From positions 1-10,616 of the forward strand of contig CANPZH010000046.1 of the NCBI GenBank assembly GCA_947589335.1: 10,616 bases of DNA. The letters run 5' to 3'. Positions 6,636 to 10,616 of this stretch are shown one piece after another. Numbering within the stretch: position 1 is the first letter of the stretch; the number at the start of each line of letters is the position of its first letter. The notes beneath the pieces are model-generated. The model worked only from the letters and a program-made list of their open reading frames with translations, searched no databases and was not told the origin of the DNA. Origin of the DNA: an uncultured Clostridia bacterium (lineage in GTDB: Bacteria > Bacillota > Clostridia > Christensenellales > Borkfalkiaceae). The translations under genes and the position numbers were made by a program.

Positions 6636-7082
6636 ATGTTGAAAAGAAGCAAAAAAGGCTTCACCCTTGCCGAACTGTTGATCGTTGTTGCGATCATCGC
6701 TGTCCTCGTCGCTATTGCAGTGCCGCTGTTTGTGAGCGGGCTTAATAAAGCAAAAGAAGGCGTTTATGATGCTAACGCACGTGCTTTGAAAGGCGCAGCC
6801 GTCGTCAAGATTTTGTCTGACGATAGCGCAGATGTTGAGAAAATGTTTGCATCGGGCAATAAAGTTTATGCAACCGCAATAGTTAGTCATGAAAATGGTG
6901 ACATCGATGAAATTACCATCACTTGGGGAGATGCGACAAAATGTGCAACTGTTTCCGCCAAGCTTACGAAAAGCTATGCTGATTGGACTGGTGCGGAAAA
7001 GGGTGCTGCGGACGAAATGACCGTCGAAATCACGCAGACTGATCTCAATAGCGGAAAGATTGAAGAAGGAAAAGGAAGCTAA
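6636..7082 (+). CDS. pilA: Type IV major pilin (class III signal)
   Basis: The 148-residue prepilin has an eight-residue basic leader ending in Gly8 and is predicted to be cleaved before Phe9. The mature protein (140 residues) begins FTLAELLIVVAIIAVLVAIA, with the conserved Glu at +5 that pilin assembly needs. The hydrophobic helix spans roughly mature residues 1-25; the remainder is a small hydrophilic globular head. Only one cysteine is present (near residue 107), so there is no C-terminal disulfide loop as in Gram-negative pilins. It is the only pilin in the window and should be the substrate of PilD and the subunit moved by PilB and PilT. The start has AAAGGAG nine bases upstream. Codon use is more AT-rich (GAT, GTT, TTG, GCA) than in flanking pil genes, and it is bracketed by near-identical repeats, so it may have been exchanged separately. 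A pseudopilin role is possible but less likely. Confidence 0.93.
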   Translation: MLKRSKKGFTLAELLIVVAIIAVLVAIAVPLFVSGLNKAKEGVYDANARALKGAAVVKILSDDSADVEKMFASGNKVYATAIVSHENGDIDEITITWGDATKCATVSAKLTKSYADWTGAEKGAADEMTVEITQTDLNSGKIEEGKGS

Positions 7083-7101
7083 CCGCTTAGTCTAAAACGA
7101 A

Positions 7102-7230
7102 TTTTTGATCTCCGGGCGTCGGAATGGGATGTAGGGATGCGGCGCAAACGGAGAAAACAACACGGAAGGGGACGAAAGTCCCCCGATGTTATGAGGGTCA
7201 GCGCCCCCGCTGCTTTCATACCATCGGTAT
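7102..7230 (+). ncRNA. Candidate structured RNA downstream of the pilin
   Basis: No credible gene lies between 7083 and 7427. From 7109 a chain of pairings is visible: TCTCCG (7109-7114) with CGGAGA (7149-7154); a perfect GGGGAC-GAAA-GTCCCC hairpin with a GNRA loop (7168-7183); and a long compound hairpin over 7183-7227. In that hairpin CCGATG pairs with CATCGG, TATGA with TCATA, and CAGCG with CGCTG around a CCCC loop. A competing ATACC/GGTAT stem (7218-7230) would disrupt it. This could be a 3' stabiliser of the abundant pilin mRNA, an attenuator before pilD, or a small RNA. No T-run follows, so simple termination is unlikely. Folding was judged by eye. Confidence 0.45.
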
Positions 7231-7231
7231 T

Positions 7232-7369
7232 ATAAGGGCCATGTTTCGACTGCGCTACTTCGCACTGCGTGCTCGTGCCGCGCTTAGAGAATCAGAACTT
7301 CGCGCGGGGCACCATGACGTGATTGGAACATTCACACGTCACCCTGAGCGAAGTCGAAGGGGACGTGGG
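7232..7369 (+). repeat. Long-form repeat unit between pilin and pilD
   Basis: This is a second copy of the long repeat, 889 bp to the right of the one at 6343, with five mismatches in the first 102 bases. It then lacks 20 bp that carry one of the two CGTCACCC motifs. It ends with the same GAAGTCGAAGGGGACGTGGG edge. A fragment AACATGACGTG (7371-7381) just after it repeats part of the unit core. The two copies are direct repeats bracketing the pilin. Confidence 0.9.
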
Positions 7370-7427
7370 CAACATGACGTGTTTGGAATACAACATCAAG
7401 AATCACGTTTGACCCTTGGAGGTATCC

Positions 7428-8228
7428 ATGTCAATTGATTTGCCTCTTGCGGCGGATATCTACCTCGCGGTCCTGCTCTTCCTCTTCGGCGCGTGCATGG
7501 GCAGTTTCGTCACCTGTGCCGCCGACCGATATGTCGCCAAAGAGAGCGTGCTCCGCGGCAGGAGCAAGTGTCCCGTCTGCGGGCATACCCTTTCCGCGCT
7601 CGAGCTTGTGCCGATCTTCAGCTGGCTCTTTCTTAGGGGCAGGTGCCGGAAATGCGGCGCGCCCATCCCCGTGCGGTGTTTCTTCACCGAGCTGTTGGGC
7701 GGACTGGCGTTTGCCGCCATCTACCTGCGCTACGGGTTCGGGTTCATCACCCTCGAATACATGGCGATCTTCTGCGCCCTGCTCGCGATCGCGCTCATCG
7801 ACTACGACACGATGGAGATCCCCGACGGGCTCACCGTCTTCATCTTTGCGGTGTTCGTCCTCTTCCTCTATCCGCACAGCGGGAGCGTCGGCGCGATGAC
7901 GGAGCGCGCAAAGAGCGGGCTCTTCGGTGCGCTTGCCTATGGCGGAGGACTGCTCGTCCTCTCCCTCGTGATGGATCTTCTGCTCGGCAAGGAGACGCTC
8001 GGGGGCGGCGACGTCAAGCTGTTTGCGGCGCTCGGGCTGTGCACCGGGCTTGCGGGAGGGCTCCTTTTAGTGCTCGTCTCGTGTGTGGGAGGACTTCTTG
8101 TGGCGCTGTCCGTCAGGAAGGGCAAAAAGAAGGAATTCCCGTTCGGTCCCGCCATTTCGGCGGCGGCGGTCTTCGTCCTGCTGATCGGGGAAGACTTTGT
8201 AAACTGGTATCTGTCTCTGATTTCATAA
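7428..8228 (+). CDS. pilD: Prepilin peptidase / N-methyltransferase PilD
   Basis: This 266-residue membrane protein is the aspartic protease that removes the prepilin leader after glycine and methylates the new N-terminal phenylalanine. The N-terminal methyltransferase part has the GSFVTC-type opening (residues 25-30) and two CxxC pairs (C48/C51 and C73/C76). The peptidase part has its first catalytic aspartate in IDYDTMEIPDG (D125 or D127) and the second in the GGGD motif (D195). Multiple hydrophobic segments give the expected polytopic topology. The ATG at 7428 is preferred: GGAGG (7418-7422) lies five bases upstream, and the in-frame TTG at 7416 would overlap that site. It follows the pilin island and begins the tightly spaced pilD-pilM-pilN-pilO run. 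Its obvious local substrate is the pilin at 6636. Confidence 0.95.
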   Translation: MSIDLPLAADIYLAVLLFLFGACMGSFVTCAADRYVAKESVLRGRSKCPVCGHTLSALELVPIFSWLFLRGRCRKCGAPIPVRCFFTELLGGLAFAAIYLRYGFGFITLEYMAIFCALLAIALIDYDTMEIPDGLTVFIFAVFVLFLYPHSGSVGAMTERAKSGLFGALAYGGGLLVLSLVMDLLLGKETLGGGDVKLFAALGLCTGLAGGLLLVLVSCVGGLLVALSVRKGKKKEFPFGPAISAAAVFVLLIGEDFVNWYLSLIS

Positions 8229-8245
8229 ATACAAGGAGAACGTTC

Positions 8246-9229
8246 ATGAAGCATTGCATCGGTTTCGACATTGGGAATCATGCGGTACACGTTGCGGTCC
8301 GCAAGGGCGATTCCATCGTGCGCGGGCTCACTGCGCGTCTTACGCAGGATCTCGTGAAAAACGGCGCGATCACCTCGTACGAAGTGATGACGGACTATCT
8401 GAAGGACCTTCGGCGCAAGGAGAATCTGAGCGTCCGCAACGCCGCTCTCGTTCTGCCTTCGGCGCACTGTTATTGCCGCCGCTTCTTCGTTGCGGCAAAC
8501 ACGCGCGATCAGCTCATGTTCAACCTGCCCTACGGGTTCAAGGACTTCATCACCGACGACAAGAGCCATTATTTCTTCGACTGTGCGGTGCTCAATGCCG
8601 TTCACTACGGCGACGGGCGTCCGCCCGAATTCGACGTTCTCGCCGCGGCAGTGCGCAAGGAAGTCGTCGAAGACTACATCGCGGTCTTCCGCAAGGCGGG
8701 CTTCAAACTCAAGACGATCATTCCCGAGGAATTCGCCTATGTCAACCTGCTCCGCAGGGTGGGGGGAGACGCGCATCATCACGGCATTCTCGACATCGGG
8801 CACAACGCGGTGAAGCTCTTCCTCTTCAACGGCGATCTCTTCGACAGCGTGCGCGTGATCGACTACGGCTGCAACGCTCTCGACGAAGTGATCTCCGAGA
8901 ATTTCGGCGTCGATACGTTCATGGCGGGCACCTACCGCGAGAACGACTTCAACGGTGCAAACAGCTTGGAGGGCTGCCGCGCGATCTACGGCTCCATGGC
9001 GCTCGAAGTGCTCAAGGCTATCAACTTCTACCGCTTCAACGGCGGCGGAACGCTGCAGCACCTGCATTGCTGCGGCGGCGGCTCGCACAACAGCGCACTC
9101 ATGCAGACCCTTCGTTCCACACTCCCCATTCCGCTCTCCGATATGAACGAGCTGTTCGGGGCGAACAAATCCAAGAGCGCGATCGATTTCCAGCTCATCG
9201 CATCTGCGGCGGGCGCTGCGTTGCAATAA
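8246..9229 (+). CDS. pilM: Actin-like pilus assembly ATPase PilM
   Basis: This 327-residue cytoplasmic protein has the FtsA/PilM actin-like fold. The phosphate-1 motif is at residues 5-12 (IGFDIGNH), the phosphate-2 motif at 181-194 (ILDIGHNAVKLFLF), and the adenosine motif at 275-285 (CCGGGSHNSAL). PilM binds ATP and recruits the N-terminal tail of PilN, linking the PilB/PilC motor to the periplasmic or extracellular alignment complex. The open frame extends far upstream over pilD, but the ATG at 8246 has AAGGAG seven bases upstream and gives the normal N-terminus; the upstream extension is a pilD shadow. The length is slightly below the ~350 of Gram-negative PilM. It lies 17 bp after pilD and 10 bp before the pilN-like gene. 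Confidence 0.92.
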   Translation: MKHCIGFDIGNHAVHVAVRKGDSIVRGLTARLTQDLVKNGAITSYEVMTDYLKDLRRKENLSVRNAALVLPSAHCYCRRFFVAANTRDQLMFNLPYGFKDFITDDKSHYFFDCAVLNAVHYGDGRPPEFDVLAAAVRKEVVEDYIAVFRKAGFKLKTIIPEEFAYVNLLRRVGGDAHHHGILDIGHNAVKLFLFNGDLFDSVRVIDYGCNALDEVISENFGVDTFMAGTYRENDFNGANSLEGCRAIYGSMALEVLKAINFYRFNGGGTLQHLHCCGGGSHNSALMQTLRSTLPIPLSDMNELFGANKSKSAIDFQLIASAAGAALQ

Positions 9230-9239
9230 GGAGGCAAAT

Positions 9240-9878
9240 ATGAATTCCGGTAAGAAGCAGAACAAAGCGGATGGCGAAGTGATGTATTACGACGTCGCCG
9301 CCGGCGTTTCCCGCAAGGGCAAGGCGAAGTCGCTCGCTTCGAAGTACTCCACGAAGGAGACAGTCAACCTCTGCATCCGTGAGCGGAAGGGGCTTTCCTA
9401 CGAGCTCTTCTTCCTCATCTTGGCGGGGATCCTCCTCTTCCTCGTGCTCATCGAGTTCCTCGGCGTGTACCGTCCCTACCTGAATTTAGAGGCTGCCGAA
9501 AAGGAGCTCGCGAACCAGAAGGCGGAAGTCCAGGAGATCAAAGATTCCATCAAAGATATGGACCAGGTCCGCGAAGACTACCGCAAGTACAACTATGAGA
9601 ACTTCCCCCGCGAGCGCATCGACAGAGAGGAGGTGTTCAACCTCATCGAAGATACGGTGTTCGACCGCGGTCTCATCACGAACTTTACGCTCGCAGAGAA
9701 CACACTGACGTTGCAGATCAGCGGCACTTCGCTCGAAGACCTTCTCGTCATCCCCGCGGAGATCGAGGAGAATGAGCTCGTGGAGAGCTACGATATGCCG
9801 AATACGCAGGTCAAATACGACGAAGAGACGGGGAAGGCGTCGTTCAGCATTACGATCCACTTCAAGGACGCAGAGTAA
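9240..9878 (+). CDS. pilN: PilN-like pilus alignment protein
   Basis: This 212-residue protein is assigned by position and topology more than by sequence. It has a cytoplasmic N-terminus of ~52 residues, one transmembrane helix (about 54-75), a charged coiled coil (about 81-118) and a small alpha/beta C-terminal part, as in PilN. PilN normally contacts PilM through a short INLLP-type motif just before the membrane; here VNLCIRER (42-49) sits in that place, a degenerate version. About 40 residues precede it, longer than typical PilN tails. The ribosome binding site TAAGGAGG (9227-9234) overlaps the pilM stop codon, so the two are probably translated together. The pilO-like gene follows 12 bp later. 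Confidence 0.8.
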   Translation: MNSGKKQNKADGEVMYYDVAAGVSRKGKAKSLASKYSTKETVNLCIRERKGLSYELFFLILAGILLFLVLIEFLGVYRPYLNLEAAEKELANQKAEVQEIKDSIKDMDQVREDYRKYNYENFPRERIDREEVFNLIEDTVFDRGLITNFTLAENTLTLQISGTSLEDLLVIPAEIEENELVESYDMPNTQVKYDEETGKASFSITIHFKDAE

Positions 9879-9890
9879 GGAGGGGAAGAA

Positions 9891-10478
9891 ATGGCTAATA
9901 AGTATCTGAAACGTCGGTTTACATTGCGGGAGACCATTTTGCTCGGCGTTCTGCTCGTCGTGCTCCTGCTCGGGCTCTATTTCGGGCTGGTGTTCTATCC
10001 CATCCAGAGCCGCACGGCGGACGTCGACGCACAGCTCGAAGTCGTCGCACAGCAAAAGGATGACGCGATGGACGATAAGAGGGAATATGACCGCATGAAG
10101 GCGGAACTCGCGCGCATCGAAGAGAGCGGCGATACGACGGTCATGCCCAAGCACAGCGGGGCGCATTACCTCGAACTGCTCGATAAGATCAACCAGATCC
10201 TCGAGGGGATCGACCACCCCGTCCCCAACAACATCAGCGAACCGAGAGAGGGCATCGTGACGCGTACGATCTCGCTGACGTTCACCGTCACGGAGGCCAA
10301 CAAGGGCTCGTCGCCGACGGTCTACGATAAGGTGCACTCCGTCCTCACCGAACTCATCACGACGGGCTATCGCTGCTCGATGCAGCGGCTCACGTTGCAG
10401 CCCGGCGACGCCGGCGTGCAGGGCAGCACGTCCGTTACCGTGTCGGTCGTGATCGAATTCTTCGAACTCGCCGAATGA
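9891..10478 (+). CDS. pilO: PilO-like pilus alignment protein
   Basis: This 195-residue protein has a short basic cytoplasmic tail, one membrane helix (about 14-36), a coiled coil (about 40-80) and a C-terminal alpha/beta region with a long hydrophilic beta stretch (TRTISLTFTVTE at 124-135). This is the PilO architecture; PilO pairs with PilN through the coiled coils. The start has AAGGAGGGG overlapping the upstream stop (9877-9885). It is the last gene of the run, with a terminator 22 bp after the stop. No pilP or pilQ follows, which fits a cell without an outer membrane. The assignment rests mainly on gene order and topology. Confidence 0.8.
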   Translation: MANKYLKRRFTLRETILLGVLLVVLLLGLYFGLVFYPIQSRTADVDAQLEVVAQQKDDAMDDKREYDRMKAELARIEESGDTTVMPKHSGAHYLELLDKINQILEGIDHPVPNNISEPREGIVTRTISLTFTVTEANKGSSPTVYDKVHSVLTELITTGYRCSMQRLTLQPGDAGVQGSTSVTVSVVIEFFELAE

Positions 10479-10500
10479 CGTTAAAACCGCTTTGATATGC

Positions 10501-10538
10501 AAACCCGCCGTCCGAACTTCTTCGGACGGCGGGTTTTA
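10501..10538 (+). terminator. Strong intrinsic terminator after the pilO-like gene
   Basis: A perfect 16-base-pair inverted repeat (10501-10516 with 10521-10536) encloses the loop CTTC. It has a GC-rich core and ends in a TTTT run (10534-10537). The left arm begins with AAA, so it may also work on the reverse strand. It lies 22 bp after the pilO-like stop codon and closes the operon. Confidence 0.92.
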
Positions 10539-10546
10539 TGATTCAC

Positions 10547-10613
10547 GAAATTCTTTGCTCACTTCACAAAACGCGCCGCATGCGGCGCGTTTTGCTCGCT
10601 CGAAAAGAATTTC
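10547..10613. terminator. Second nested palindrome, possible bidirectional terminator
   Basis: A perfect 26-bp palindrome (10568-10593; 28 bp with flanking C/G) has AAAACGCGCCG/CGGCGCGTTTT arms around CATG. It is enclosed by a second inverted repeat, GAAATTCTTT (10547-10556) with AAAGAATTTC (10604-10613). The TTTT after the right arm and AAAA before the left would allow termination from either side, perhaps of a convergent gene beyond the window. The symmetry is seen directly; the role is inference. Confidence 0.6.
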
Positions 10614-10616
10614 CGT

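Noticed and set aside
7124..7438. Open frame of 104 codons between the pilin and pilD
   Set aside because: Most of it is translated repeat sequence, including the HPERSRRG peptide that such intergenic repeats commonly yield. It has no good ribosome binding site and overlaps the pilD start and the hairpin region.
7643..8245. Upstream extension of the pilM open frame over pilD
   Set aside because: The extension is arginine-rich and overlaps a clear PilD. The ATG at 8246 has a strong ribosome binding site and starts a normal PilM N-terminus.

Overview
The window is one strand of a type IV pilus (T4P) locus in a GC-rich bacterium, and every gene reads rightward. The machine genes are pilB, pilT, pilC, a major pilin, pilD, pilM, a pilN-like and a pilO-like gene. 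The run closes at a strong intrinsic terminator without pilP or the secretin gene pilQ. That layout, the strong AAGGAGG-type ribosome binding sites and the single short class III pilin fit a monoderm Firmicute, most likely an uncultured member of the Clostridia. The lineage is inference only; no rRNA or marker gene is present.

Region 1 (1-1563) is signalling. It holds the C-terminal part of an HD-GYP/PAS/GGDEF protein, which touches a stand-alone Hpt phosphotransfer protein through an ATGA overlap. Region 2 (1564-5724) is pilB-pilT-pilC. PilB starts with an MshEN domain carrying both c-di-GMP-binding motifs, so the gene next to the cyclase encodes a predicted receptor of its product. The gaps before pilB and pilC are filled with small perfect hairpins.

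Region 3 (5725-7427) is a repeat-rich island that interrupts the operon. A repeat unit of about 106 to 158 bp, related to the common intergenic 'CGTCACCC...GAAGTCGAAGGGGACG' palindromes, recurs four times plus a partial copy. It alternates with cargo: first a 6-bp spacer (twice), then a small GIY-YIG nuclease gene, then the pilin gene with its leader and a structured 3' segment. All cargo joins the repeat at the same two points, so the island looks like a cassette array. The pilin and GIY-YIG genes look more AT-rich in codon use than the T4P genes on either side.

Region 4 (7428-10478) is pilD, pilM, pilN-like and pilO-like, packed with 10 to 17 nt gaps and each preceded by a strong ribosome binding site. 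Region 5 (10479-10616) has two strong palindromes; the first is a textbook terminator.

As a system: the pilin is matured by PilD, extended by PilB through the PilC platform and retracted by PilT, with PilM/N/O linking the motor to the envelope. The HD-GYP/GGDEF protein and Hpt protein are positioned to tune PilB through c-di-GMP. The most unusual element is the repeat-bounded cassette structure around the pilin.
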